Below are positions 17,205 to 25,705 of a stretch of 64,000 nucleotides of DNA, piece after piece (position 1 is the first letter of the stretch; each line of letters opens with the position of its first letter). The position numbers and the translations under genes are program-made. The DNA lies in assembly GCF_014203355.1 (NCBI RefSeq), contig NZ_JACHIR010000001.1, positions 3,660,038 to 3,724,037 on the forward strand. The letters run 5' to 3'. The notes below the pieces were generated by a model, which searched no databases, was not told the origin of the DNA, and worked only from the letters and a program-made list of their open reading frames with translations. The stretch is from Kutzneria kofuensis. Its GTDB lineage: Bacteria > Actinomycetota > Actinomycetes > Mycobacteriales > Pseudonocardiaceae.

Positions 17205-18502
17205 GCCACAACCTCCGTCCACACGGGACCGTCCGGATACACGTACCGGCTCAGCGTCTCCTCGTGCAACCGTGCGGAGAAGCCCGGCTGGGCCGGCGCG
17301 AGGTACCGGCCGCCGACGACCGATGCCGGATCCGTGAAGTGCTCGTGCAGGTGGTCCACCCACTCGATGACCCGGCCGTCCAGCGAAGCGGACACCGCGG
17401 CGTAGTCGAAGAAGGACAGGTGCCGCACCAGCTCGCACAGCCCGACGCCGCCCGCGTGCGGGCACACCGGCACACCGAACTTGGCCGCCAGCAACAGGAT
17501 CGCGATGTTCTCGTTGACGCCGCCGACCCGGCAGGCGTCGATCTGCACGACGTCGATCGCGCCGGCCTGCAGAAGTTGCTTGAACACGACGCGGTTCTGC
17601 ACGTGCTCGCCGGTGGCGATCTTGATCGGGGCCAGCGCGTCGGCGATCGCCCGGTGCGCCAGCACGTCGTCCGGCGAGGTCGGCTCCTCGATCCAGTACG
17701 GCGAGTACGGCGCCAGCTCGCGCATCCAGCGGATCGCCACGTCGGTGTCCCACCGCTGGTTGGCGTCCACCGCGACGCGCACGCCGGCCCCGACGACCTC
17801 GCGGGCCAGCTTCATCCGCCGCACGTCGTCGTCGAGGTCGCCGCCGACCTTGAGCTTGATCATGTTGAAGCCCTCGGCGATGGCCTGCTTGGCCAGCCGG
17901 GTCAGCTTCTCGTCCGAATAGCCCAGCCAGCCCGGTGACGTGGTGTACGCCGGGAAGCCCTGCTCGGTCAGCTGCGCGATGCGGCCGGCCCGGGTCGGCT
18001 CGGCCTTGCGCAGGATGGACAGCGCCTCGTCCGGGGTCAGCGCGTCGGACAGGTAGCGGAAGTCGACCAGCCCGACGATCTCCTCCGGCGTCATGCCGGC
18101 CAGGAAACGCCACAGCGGCAGGCCGGCGCGGCGCGAGGCGAGGTCCCACGCGGCGTTGACCACCGCGCCGATCGCCATGTGCACGACGCCCTTCTCCGGG
18201 CCGAGCCAGCGCAGCTGCGAGTCGCCGATCAGTTCGGCGGACAGCGCGGCCAGCGCCGCGGCGTCCTCCGGCACCGGCCGGCCGACCACGTGCGGGGCCA
18301 GCGCGCGGATGGCGGCGGCCTGCACGTCGTTGCCACGGCCGATGGTGAAGGCCAGGCCGTAGCCGTCGGGTCCCTCGTCGGTGCGCAGGGTTACGTAGGC
18401 GGCCGAGTAGTCCGGGTCCGGGTTCATCGCGTCGGACCCGTCCAGCTCCAGCGACGTGGGGAACCGGATGTCCAGCACGTCGAGTGCGACGACGCGGGCC
18501 AT
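17201..18502 (-). CDS. L-fuconate dehydratase (enolase superfamily)
   Basis: It encodes 433 aa. Active-site residues line up with the characterised Xanthomonas enzyme almost number for number: Lys216 and Lys218 (IKLKVGG), metal ligands Asp246 (VDANQRW), Glu272 ([10 protein letters not shown]) and Glu299 (ATGEH), and His349 ([11 protein letters not shown]). The N-terminus [20 protein letters not shown] is also typical of the family. It dehydrates L-fuconate to 2-keto-3-deoxy-L-fuconate in a Mg2+-dependent reaction. It starts 1 bp after the stop of the FAH-family gene. Confidence 0.92.
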   Translation of the reverse strand: MARVVALDVLDIRFPTSLELDGSDAMNPDPDYSAAYVTLRTDEGPDGYGLAFTIGRGNDVQAAAIRALAPHVVGRPVPEDAAALAALSAELIGDSQLRWLGPEKGVVHMAIGAVVNAAWDLASRRAGLPLWRFLAGMTPEEIVGLVDFRYLSDALTPDEALSILRKAEPTRAGRIAQLTEQGFPAYTTSPGWLGYSDEKLTRLAKQAIAEGFNMIKLKVGGDLDDDVRRMKLAREVVGAGVRVAVDANQRWDTDVAIRWMRELAPYSPYWIEEPTSPDDVLAHRAIADALAPIKIATGEHVQNRVVFKQLLQAGAIDVVQIDACRVGGVNENIAILLLAAKFGVPVCPHAGGVGLCELVRHLSFFDYAAVSASLDGRVIEWVDHLHEHFTDPASVVGGRYLAPAQPGFSARLHEETLSRYVYPDGPVWTEVVA

Positions 18503-18503
18503 C

Positions 18504-19358
18504 TCAGGCCGCCCCGAAGGTCTGCCGCTGCTTGCCGAGGCCGTCGATCTCGAGTTCGACGACATCGCCCGCGCGCAGGTACGGCTTGGGGTCCGGCTGG
18601 CCCAGCGCGACGCCGGCCGGAGTGCCGGTATTGATCAGGTCGCCGGGGCGCAGCACCATGAACTGGCTGAGGTAGCGGATCACCTCGGCGACGGGGAAGA
18701 TCATGTTCTTGGTGGAGGAGTCCTGCTTCAGCTCGCCGTTCACCCACAGCCGCAGCCCGAGGCGCTGCGGGTCGCCGACATCCTCGGCGGGCACCAGGTA
18801 CGGTCCGAGCGGGTTGAAAGTTTCACAGTTCTTGCCCTTGTCCCAGGTGCCGCCGCGCTCGGTCTGGAACTCCCGCTCGGAGACGTCGTGCGAGAGCACG
18901 TAGCCGGCGACGCAGGCCAGCGCCTCCTCGTCGGTGTCGAGGTAGCGGGCCGTCCGGCCGATGACGACGCCGAGCTCGACCTCCCAGTCCGTCTTCACGG
19001 ACCTGCGCGGCACGAGCACCTCGTCGTACGGGCCGACCACGGTGTCCGGCGTCTTGAGGAACACCACCGGCTCCGCGGGCGTGGCCGCGCCGGTCTCCTC
19101 GGCGTGGTCGGAGTAGTTCAGCCCGATGCAGACGATCTTGCCGATGCCGGTCAGCGGCGGGCCGACCCGCAGGCCAGTGTCGTCCATGACGGGCAGCTCA
19201 CCGGCGGTGAGGGCCGCTCGGACCCTGGCCACGCCGTCGCCGCCGAGGAAGGCTCCGTCGATGTCCGCCGTCACCGGGGTGAGGTCGTGGATGACGCCCT
19301 CCTCGGTGCGGACGGCGGGGCGCTCGCTACCGGGAGCGCCGAGGCGCAGCAGCTGCAC
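18504..19358 (-). CDS. FAH-family hydrolase, 2,4-diketo-3-deoxy-L-fuconate hydrolase
   Basis: It encodes 284 aa from a GTG at 19358 with GGAGG 8 bases upstream. The fumarylacetoacetase fold is shown by [12 protein letters not shown], the metal-binding [37 protein letters not shown] and [13 protein letters not shown]. As first gene of the fucose operon it is expected to cleave the 2,4-diketo acid to pyruvate and L-lactate, the last pathway step. Related FAH proteins act on other diketo acids, so the assignment rests on the operon. Confidence 0.85.
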   Translation of the reverse strand: MQLLRLGAPGSERPAVRTEEGVIHDLTPVTADIDGAFLGGDGVARVRAALTAGELPVMDDTGLRVGPPLTGIGKIVCIGLNYSDHAEETGAATPAEPVVFLKTPDTVVGPYDEVLVPRRSVKTDWEVELGVVIGRTARYLDTDEEALACVAGYVLSHDVSEREFQTERGGTWDKGKNCETFNPLGPYLVPAEDVGDPQRLGLRLWVNGELKQDSSTKNMIFPVAEVIRYLSQFMVLRPGDLINTGTPAGVALGQPDPKPYLRAGDVVELEIDGLGKQRQTFGAA

Positions 19359-19395
19359 GGAGGGTTCCTCCTCGCTCGTACCAAAAGACCTCCGA

Positions 19396-19424
19396 TGTAT
19401 ATCCGCTGAGTCCGGGGAAGTCCA
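19396..19424 (-). promoter_or_regulatory. Putative promoter of the L-fucose operon
   Basis: On the minus strand, TGGACT (19424-19419) and TATACA (19401-19396) are separated by exactly 17 bp. They resemble -35 TTGACA and -10 TATAAT with four matches or so each. The -10 ends 37 bp before the GTG of the first gene. No terminator or other promoter-like sequence interrupts the nine-gene operon. Confidence 0.45.
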
Positions 19425-19471
19425 GACTCGTGCCGGGAACATTGACCTAACTGATCCGATGACTCCATGGG

Positions 19472-20473
19472 GTGGCTGTGGCGAATACCGAGGGTTACCT
19501 GGTCGGCGTGGACGCCGGGGGGACCACGACGCGGGCCCTCGTGGCCGACCTGAGCGGGGGCCGGGTGGGCACCGGCCGAGCCGGCGGGGCGAACCCGAAC
19601 TCGCATCCGCCGGAGGTGGCCGCCGAGCAGGTGGCGGCATCCATCGCCGCCGCGCTGGCGTCCGCGGGCGTGCCGGCCGACCGGGTGCGTGCCGGCGTCC
19701 TGGGCTTGGCCGGCGCGAGCAAGCTGGCCGACGACCGGGTCGCCGCGCTGTTCGACGCCGCCTGGCACGGAGCCGGCCTCAAATGCGGCCTTCGTGTCGT
19801 CACCGACGCGGAGGCCGCCTTCGCGGCGGGCACGGCGTCGTCCGACGGCACGGTCCTGGTGGCCGGCACCGGCTCGGCGGCGGCCCGGATCGTGAACCGC
19901 CGTCAGGTGGCGATCGCCGGCGGCTTCGGCTGGCTGCTCGGCGACGAAGGTTCGGCGTTCTGGCTCGGCCGGCAGAGCGTGCGGGCAACACTGCGGACGC
20001 TGGCCACCGGCGCGGCGCTGGGCGTGTTGGCGCGGAGCGTGCTGTCCAGCGTGCTGGCGATCCAGGACGTGAGCGGCGATCCGGTGCTGCGGCGCTCGGT
20101 GGTGTCACGGCTGATCACCGCCGTGAACGCCGAGCCGCCGATCCACCTGGCCCGGCTGGCGCCGCTGGTCGCGGCGGCCGCCGAGGCGCACGACCCGCTG
20201 GCCGGCGAGATCGTCGACGAGGCGGTGGAGTGGCTGGTGCGGACCGCCCGTGACGCCCGCTCCGCCGGCGAGCGGACGCCGGTCGTGGTCATCGGCAGCG
20301 TCGCCGCGAGCGGCGGGGTCCTCGGGGAACGGCTCCGCACGGCGTTGGAGGAGGCCTGCGGCGGCGAGGTGTCGGTGGCCCAGGACGGAGCCGCCGGGGC
20401 GGCGTGGCTGGCGTCGCTGGAACTACTCGGCCCGGCGGCCCTGTCGCTACGGCCCCAACTACTAGACGAGTAA
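19472..20473 (+). CDS. N-acetylglucosamine kinase-like protein (BadF/BadG ATPase family)
   Basis: It encodes 333 aa of the ASKHA fold. VGVDAGGTTTRALVADL (residues about 10-26) is the phosphate-1 loop, VAGTGSAAARI and the GGFGWLLGDEGSAFWLG segment form the sugar-binding region typical of GlcNAc kinases. It would make GlcNAc-6-phosphate for NagA, completing the das-nag route. The start may be the GTG at 19472 or at 19478. The last codons (LLDE, stop) read into the left end of the IS element. Removing the insertion and one CTAG gives a tail of LLGA and stop. It is divergent from the fucose operon. Confidence 0.8.
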   Translation: MAVANTEGYLVGVDAGGTTTRALVADLSGGRVGTGRAGGANPNSHPPEVAAEQVAASIAAALASAGVPADRVRAGVLGLAGASKLADDRVAALFDAAWHGAGLKCGLRVVTDAEAAFAAGTASSDGTVLVAGTGSAAARIVNRRQVAIAGGFGWLLGDEGSAFWLGRQSVRATLRTLATGAALGVLARSVLSSVLAIQDVSGDPVLRRSVVSRLITAVNAEPPIHLARLAPLVAAAAEAHDPLAGEIVDEAVEWLVRTARDARSAGERTPVVVIGSVAASGGVLGERLRTALEEACGGEVSVAQDGAAGAAWLASLELLGPAALSLRPQLLDE

Positions 20474-21440
20474 GTCCTAAGTCCGGGCGGTGGCTGAAGA
20501 CGGACGAAGGGTGTTCAAGATCAGTTTGTGACGACCGACCTGAACACCCTTCTGACCGCACTCTACGTCAAGATCGACGACCACCTCGGCAGGCCCACCC
20601 GGACCGGACGCCCACCCCGACTCACCGACGCCGAACTGCTCACCCTCGCCGTCGCCCAAGCCCTGCTCGGCATCCGCTCCGAAGCCCGCTGGCTGCGGTT
20701 TCTCCCTCGCCACCTACCCGGCGCTTTCACTTACCTGCCCCAGCAATCCGGCTACAACAAACGCCTGCGCAACGCCGTCCCACTGCTCAAACACGTCATC
20801 CGCATGCTTGCCCTCGACACCGACCTGTGGACCGACGCCACCTGGATCGTCGACTCCACCCCGGTCGAGTGCGGCCGCTCCCGCGAAACTGCCAAACGCT
20901 CCGAACTCGCCGGCTGGGCCGGCTACGGCTACTGCTCATCGCACTCACGGTTCTTCTGGGGACTGCGTCTGCACCTGATCTGTACCCCGCCCGGGCTCCC
21001 GATCACCTGGGCGCTGGCGCACCCGAAACTCGACGAACGCCAGGTGTTGATGGCGATCCTGGACCACGACCCCACCGTGCTGGCCGACCGACCGGGCCTA
21101 CTGATCATCGCCGACAAGGGCTACGTCTCCCGCGAACTGGACGCCTACCTGACCGAACGCGGGGTGCGGCTGCTGCGCCCGTCCTACCGCAACCGCACCC
21201 CACACCCGGCCCAACACCTGCTCAAACCCGTACGACAACTCATCGAGTCGGTCAACGACACCCTCAAAGGCCAGCTCGACCTGGAGTTGCACGGCGGCCG
21301 CACCATCGACGGTGTGACCGCCCGCATCGCCCAACGCCTGCTCGCGCTGACCGCCGCGATCTGGCACAACCGGGCCACCGGCCAGCCCGTCACACGATTC
21401 CTGATCGCGTTCGACCACTGATCAGTTAGGACTTACTCGT
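20466..21440. mobile_element. IS982-family insertion sequence, complete
   Basis: The element is 975 bp with 15-bp perfect terminal inverted repeats: ACGAGTAAGTCCTAA at 20466-20480 and its complement at 21426-21440. It is flanked by a 4-bp direct repeat CTAG (20462-20465 and 21441-21444). CTAG is itself palindromic, so the repeats could also be read as 19 bp. A single transposase fills the element. It sits between convergent genes and supplies the last residues and stop of the kinase. Confidence 0.85.
20528..21421 (+). CDS. IS982-family transposase
   Basis: It encodes 297 aa, full length for the family, from a GTG at 20528. The putative DDE residues are Asp in WIVDSTPVECGRSRE, Asp in IIADKGYVSREL, and Glu in LIESVNDTLKGQL. 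The C-terminal segment GGRTIDGVTARIAQRLLALTAAIWHN is typical. The reading frame is intact and the terminal repeats are perfect, so the copy may be active. Confidence 0.87.
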   Translation: MTTDLNTLLTALYVKIDDHLGRPTRTGRPPRLTDAELLTLAVAQALLGIRSEARWLRFLPRHLPGAFTYLPQQSGYNKRLRNAVPLLKHVIRMLALDTDLWTDATWIVDSTPVECGRSRETAKRSELAGWAGYGYCSSHSRFFWGLRLHLICTPPGLPITWALAHPKLDERQVLMAILDHDPTVLADRPGLLIIADKGYVSRELDAYLTERGVRLLRPSYRNRTPHPAQHLLKPVRQLIESVNDTLKGQLDLELHGGRTIDGVTARIAQRLLALTAAIWHNRATGQPVTRFLIAFDH

Positions 21441-23660
21441 CTAGGCGCCTAACTTCTCCGGATCGGCCCTGGCCTGCAGGGCAGCCGCCCGGGCGGGGTC
21501 GCCGATGTCCTCGTACAGGGCCTTGGCGGCGGCCCAGGCCTGCCGGGCCTCGGGCAGGCGGTCGAGGTCGGCGAGGATGTCGCCGATGCGGCTGAGCGAC
21601 TCCGCCTCGGCCCAGCGGTCGCCGGCGCTGCGGCAGGCGGCCAGGGCGAGCCGGAGTTCCCGCAGCGCGGTGTCGCGGTGACCGCGGTCGGCGTGCACGG
21701 CGGCCATCTTCATCAGCACCCACGACTTCGCGCCGAGGGCGCCGAGGCTCTCCTGCACAGCGAGCGAGCCGGCCATCGCGCTCAAGGCGTCGTCGAAGCG
21801 GCCGCGGGAGCGGTGCACGTCGCCGATGGTGGCCAGGGCGACGCCGACGCCCTCCTGGTCGTCGAACTCCCGGAACAGCTCAAGAGCCTGGGCGGCGTAC
21901 TCGTCAGCGCGGGCCATGTCGCCGGTGTCGACGGCGAGGAACGCGGTGCAGGCCAGGGTCCACGCCTCGCCGAGCCGGTCGTCGCTCTGCCGCCGCAGCC
22001 GCAGCGCCCGCATGTACAGCTGGGTGGACTGGACGAAGTCGCCCATCCGCCGGTACGCCTCGGCCAGGTTGATCGACACGCAGCCCTCGGCGTGCGGGTC
22101 GCCGGTCTCCTCGGCGGCGGCCAGCGCGAGTTGCTGGCTGCGTACCCAGATGGTCCACGGCTTGCGGTGCAGCCAGTAGTTCCACAGCGCCACCGCGAGC
22201 TTCCACGACGGCGCGCAGGCCCGGTGTTCCAGCCCGAGCTGGATCACCGGCACGAAGTTGGGCAGCTCGGCGTCGCACCAGCTCAGCGCGGCGTCGTGGT
22301 CGGCGAACTCCAGCGCCTTCACGGGCGACGGCACGGGGTCGGGGGTCAGCGCGTCGACCCGGAACGGGGCCAGCGCGAGCCCGGCGGCGTACGCGGTCGC
22401 CTGGTACCAGGTGACCATGCGGGTGACGGCGGGCCCGCTCTCGTCGGCGGCCACCAGCTCGGCGGCGTACTCCCGGAGCAGGTCGTGCAACCGGTACCGA
22501 TCACGGCCGATGGTCTGCACGAGATGCACGGCGGCGAGCCGGTCCAGCGTCGTCCGCGCGGCGGCCAGCGGCAGCCCGGCCAGTGCGGCGGCCGCGCCGG
22601 CGCCGATGGTCGGCCCCCGGTGCAACCCGAGCAGCCGGAACATCCGCGCGCACTTGTCGTCCAGCCGCCGGTACGACCAGTCGAAGACGGTCCGCACGGC
22701 GATCGAGTCGAAGGTCGACAGCACGTCGAGCCGGCCGTCGGCGTCCAGCTCCTCGACCAGGTCCCGAACCAGGTAGTGCGGCTGCGCCAGCACACGTTCG
22801 GCGGCGATTCGCAGCGCCAGCGGCAGAAAGCCGCACCGGGCAGCCAGATCGGTGACGGCCTCCGGCTCGGCTTCGGCCCGCTCCTCGCCGATCACCCGAC
22901 GGATCAAGGCGATCGAGTCGGCCGGGGTCATCGGGCCGAGGGTCACGCGCAGCGCGTCGGTCTGCACGGCGATGCTCGACAGCCGCTCCCGGCTCGTCAC
23001 CACGACCACGCAGCCCGGGGCGGCCGGTAGCAGCGGCCGGACCTGGGTGGCGTCGGCGGCGTTGTCCAGCACCACCAACAACTTCCGGTCCGCGACCAGC
23101 GACCGGAACAGCGCCGAGCAGCGCTCCAGGCTGCTCGGGATGCCGTTGGCCGGCACGCCGAGCGCGGCGAGGAACTCCTCCAGCGCCACCCGCGGCTCCA
23201 CCGGCCGCTCGTGCGGCGAGTGCCCGCGCAGGTCGATGTACAGCTGACCGTCGGGGAAGCGGTCCACGGCGTGATGGGCCCAGCGCAGCGCCAGCATCGT
23301 CTTGCCGGTGCCGGGCGGACCGTCGATGATCACGGCCCGGGCGTCGGCGGTGTCCAGCAGGCTCAGCTGGTCGCCGCGACCGACGAAGCGGCGGATGCCG
23401 GCGGGCAGCTGGGCCGGTCGCACCGCGGCCTCGGCGTTGGCCAGCGCGACCAACGCGCCGTCGGCGCCGAGGGTGTCGTCGCAGGCCCGGGCCAGCTCCG
23501 GCGACGGCGGCCGGCCGTTCTCGACCTTGCTCAGGTAGCCCGGGGTGAAGCTGATGATCTTGGACAGGTCGCGCAGGGACAGGCCGCGCTGCTGGCGCAG
23601 CCGGCGCAACTCCGGCCCGAACAGCGCCGCCGCGCCCTCGGTTCTGCCGCCTCGCCCCAT
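21441..23660 (-). CDS. XRE-NB-ARC-TPR regulator (STAND ATPase)
   Basis: It encodes 739 aa. An N-terminal Cro/CI-type helix-turn-helix (about 16-66: LRRLRQQRGLSLRDLSKIISFTP and onward) is followed by an NB-ARC ATPase with P-loop IDGPPGTGKTMLAL (about 112-125) and Walker B LLVVLDNAAD. The C-terminal third contains tetratricopeptide repeats (AEAYRRMGDFVQST, TIGDVHRSRGRFDDA). Such STAND proteins are nucleotide-switched transcription regulators; the target is unknown. The stop TAG is formed by the CTAG next to the IS element. It begins 4 bp after the DUF3159 gene and is probably co-transcribed. Confidence 0.85.
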   Translation of the reverse strand: MGRGGRTEGAAALFGPELRRLRQQRGLSLRDLSKIISFTPGYLSKVENGRPPSPELARACDDTLGADGALVALANAEAAVRPAQLPAGIRRFVGRGDQLSLLDTADARAVIIDGPPGTGKTMLALRWAHHAVDRFPDGQLYIDLRGHSPHERPVEPRVALEEFLAALGVPANGIPSSLERCSALFRSLVADRKLLVVLDNAADATQVRPLLPAAPGCVVVVTSRERLSSIAVQTDALRVTLGPMTPADSIALIRRVIGEERAEAEPEAVTDLAARCGFLPLALRIAAERVLAQPHYLVRDLVEELDADGRLDVLSTFDSIAVRTVFDWSYRRLDDKCARMFRLLGLHRGPTIGAGAAAALAGLPLAAARTTLDRLAAVHLVQTIGRDRYRLHDLLREYAAELVAADESGPAVTRMVTWYQATAYAAGLALAPFRVDALTPDPVPSPVKALEFADHDAALSWCDAELPNFVPVIQLGLEHRACAPSWKLAVALWNYWLHRKPWTIWVRSQQLALAAAEETGDPHAEGCVSINLAEAYRRMGDFVQSTQLYMRALRLRRQSDDRLGEAWTLACTAFLAVDTGDMARADEYAAQALELFREFDDQEGVGVALATIGDVHRSRGRFDDALSAMAGSLAVQESLGALGAKSWVLMKMAAVHADRGHRDTALRELRLALAACRSAGDRWAEAESLSRIGDILADLDRLPEARQAWAAAKALYEDIGDPARAAALQARADPEKLGA

Positions 23661-23664
23661 GTCC

Positions 23665-24321
23665 CTACCCCGGGTCGGTACCGGACACGAGTCTACGTCG
23701 CGGATGCCGTAAACCGGGGTGGTCCGAGGGCAGGGTCGCGCGGAAGACCCACCAGGTCGGGGCGAGCATCAGCACGTAGAGCGGCCAGGACAGGGCCACT
23801 CGGGCGATGCCGGACGCGACGACGTCGCCCTGCCACCACAGGAACCCGAACACGAGCACCCGGATGCCGTACTGGACGGCGTAGACGAGGGTGGCGCGGC
23901 CGTAGGCGCGCAGCAGGTCGGGGTCCTGCCGCCAGCGGGTGCGCTGGCCGAGCAGCGCGCCGATGATCACGCCGAGCAGCGGCCACCGGATCGCCCAGCT
24001 CACCACGAACGCCAGCCCGCTGGCGGCGTTGCTGAGCAGCTGCACCAGGAAGAAGTCGATGGCCCGGCCGGTGTACAGGGCGACCAGCGCGGCGATGGAC
24101 ACCACGAAGGCGCCGACCAGCACCGCGCGGATCTTGCCGCCGCGGGCCAGCCGGATCGCGCCGACCACGACGGCGGCGGCCACGGCGATCAGTGCCGCCC
24201 ACCCGACCGAGTGATTGGTGAGCAGCCAGCCGGCCACGAACGCGATGGACGGCAGGGTGGCGTCCAGGGCCGCGCCGCGCCCGCCGAGCAGCTGCGCGAA
24301 GGTCTCTTCCCGCTCGATCAC
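23665..24321 (-). CDS. DUF3159 family membrane protein
   Basis: It encodes 218 aa with five or six hydrophobic segments and a basic C-terminal tail. The family pattern includes ETFAQLLGGRGAALDATLPSIAF at the N-terminus and a C-terminal LSWPLYVLMLAPTWWVFRATLP. DUF3159 proteins are uncharacterised actinobacterial membrane proteins. The GTG at 24321 directly follows GGGGGA. A probable iron box lies 13-31 bp upstream, and the XRE-NB-ARC gene follows 4 bp downstream. Confidence 0.75.
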   Translation of the reverse strand: MIEREETFAQLLGGRGAALDATLPSIAFVAGWLLTNHSVGWAALIAVAAAVVVGAIRLARGGKIRAVLVGAFVVSIAALVALYTGRAIDFFLVQLLSNAASGLAFVVSWAIRWPLLGVIIGALLGQRTRWRQDPDLLRAYGRATLVYAVQYGIRVLVFGFLWWQGDVVASGIARVALSWPLYVLMLAPTWWVFRATLPSDHPGLRHPRRRLVSGTDPG

Positions 24322-24333
24322 TCCCCCAGCCTG

Positions 24334-24352
24334 CCAGGTTAGGCATACCTAA
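24334..24352. promoter_or_regulatory. Probable iron box (IdeR/DmdR operator)
   Basis: CCAGGTTAGGCATACCTAA matches the actinobacterial iron-box consensus TTAGGTTAGGCTAACCTAA at 15 of 19 positions, including the palindromic TTAGG and CCTAA. It is placed to control the DUF3159 gene (start 24321) and perhaps, less likely, the divergent ROK gene 120 bp away. Confidence 0.6.
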
Positions 24353-24402
24353 TGGGTAACTAACACTCACGGTTACGACCTGAATACGGGGTGAACGACC
24401 CA

Positions 24403-24431
24403 TTGACCTGGGTGAGCGCGGTCACTACGGT
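24403..24431 (+). promoter_or_regulatory. Putative promoter of the ROK regulator gene
   Basis: TTGACC (24403-24408) and TACGGT (24426-24431) are 17 bp apart and resemble an actinobacterial SigA promoter (TTGACN ... TANNNT). The start codon lies 42 bp downstream. Confidence 0.5.
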
Positions 24432-24442
24432 GGCACGAAATC

Positions 24443-24461
24443 GTCTGGAAAGTTAACAGAC
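24443..24461. promoter_or_regulatory. Inverted repeat between promoter and ROK start, candidate operator
   Basis: GTCTGGAAAGTTAACAGAC has 5-bp arms (GTCTG, CAGAC) around an AT-rich centre containing GTTAAC. It lies just after the -10 and before the AGGAG of the ROK gene, where a repressor would act. A related half-motif, GTAACTAAC, lies at about 24356-24364. Autoregulation is inferred. Confidence 0.4.
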
Positions 24462-24473
24462 AGGAGTTTCCCA

Positions 24474-25670
24474 GTGCGTGCCGGAAGCCCGAGACTGCTG
24501 CGCGAGATCAACGATCGTGCCGCGATCGACGCGTTGCTGCGCAACGGGCCGCTCACCCGGTCCGAGCTGGAGGGCATCATCGGGCTGTCCAAGCCCGCGA
24601 CCGCCCAGCTGCTCACGCGCCTCGAAGCACAGGACATCGTCCGCCGCGACGGCCTGCGCGGCGGCGGCCGCGGCCCCCGCGCCCAATTGTGGGCCGTCAA
24701 CGGCGGCCTCGCGCACGTCGCCGCCGTCGACCTCACGCCCGACTCGGTCGACGTGGCCATCGCCGACATCTCCGGCGCCACGCTGACCGAGCACCACGCG
24801 CTGATGCCCAAGGGCAGCGACGTGCTGACGGTGTTCGCCGAGGCCATGGGCAAGGCCGCCAGCGACTGCAACCTTCAGGTCAGCGACCTGCACCACGTCG
24901 TGGTCGGCAGCCCCGGCGCCGTCGACCCGGCCACCGGGCAGCTCGGCTTCGCGCCGCACCTGCCCGGTTGGGAGGGCTTCGACGTGGTCGGCCGGCTCCA
25001 CGAGCTGCTGGGCACGTCGGTCAGCATGGAGAACGACGTCAACCTGGTCGCGCTGGAGGAGATGATCACCGGCCGCGCCGTGGACGTCCGCGACTTCGTG
25101 CTCGTCTGGCCGGTCGACGCCGTCGGTTCCGCGGTCGTGATCAACCGCGTGCTGCTGCGCGGCGCCACCGGCGGCGCCGGCGAGATCGACTGGATGCGCG
25201 TCCCCGACCTGTCCCGCCAGGACACCGGCATCGACCGCGCCGGCACCCGCTACGGCGACCTGCTGTCCAACTCGTCGGTGACGAAACTGGCGCGCTCCCA
25301 CGGGATCGCCGCCCGGCACGCGCTCGGCGCGGTCACCAAGGCGCTGTCCCACGGCGCCCCGGGTCGCGAGTTCCTCACCGACCTGGCCCGGCGCATCGCC
25401 GTCGGCATCGCCAACGTGGTCAGCGTCGTGGACCCGGAACTGGTGCTGCTGTCCGGCGAGGTCGCGCACGCCGGCGGCTCGGTGCTGTGCGAGCTGGTCG
25501 CCGCCGAGCTGCGCCGCCTGGTCATTCCCCGAACCCCGGTCGAACTCGCGTTGGTCGCCGGCCACGCGGTGCGCGCCGGGGCCATGCACTCCGCCCTGGC
25601 CGTGGTCAGGGAAGAGGTGTTCGGCCTACCGGCCAACGACATGCTGCCGCCGCTGCATTCCGCTCGATGA
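24474..25670 (+). CDS. ROK-family transcriptional regulator (NagC/XylR type)
   Basis: It encodes 398 aa from a GTG at 24474 with AGGAG 7 bases upstream. A winged helix fills about residues 8-70 (RAAIDALLRNGPLTRSELEGI, then LSKPATAQLLTRLE). The ROK body follows with a VVGSPGAVDPATGQL segment, MENDVNLVALEEM and GATGGAGEIDWM. The zinc-binding Cys cluster of ROK sugar kinases is not visible, which fits a regulator rather than a kinase. It heads an operon with an ABC importer, GH4 glycosidase and a kinase, and probably controls it in response to the imported sugar. Confidence 0.83.
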   Translation: MRAGSPRLLREINDRAAIDALLRNGPLTRSELEGIIGLSKPATAQLLTRLEAQDIVRRDGLRGGGRGPRAQLWAVNGGLAHVAAVDLTPDSVDVAIADISGATLTEHHALMPKGSDVLTVFAEAMGKAASDCNLQVSDLHHVVVGSPGAVDPATGQLGFAPHLPGWEGFDVVGRLHELLGTSVSMENDVNLVALEEMITGRAVDVRDFVLVWPVDAVGSAVVINRVLLRGATGGAGEIDWMRVPDLSRQDTGIDRAGTRYGDLLSNSSVTKLARSHGIAARHALGAVTKALSHGAPGREFLTDLARRIAVGIANVVSVVDPELVLLSGEVAHAGGSVLCELVAAELRRLVIPRTPVELALVAGHAVRAGAMHSALAVVREEVFGLPANDMLPPLHSAR

Positions 25671-25705
25671 ATCCGCCGATGAAACTCCCTGTCCTTGGAG
25701 GGCCC

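Noticed and set aside
20462-20480. 19-bp terminal inverted repeats of the IS982 element including CTAG
   Set aside because: CTAG is palindromic and is better read as the target duplication, because removing it restores both flanking genes.
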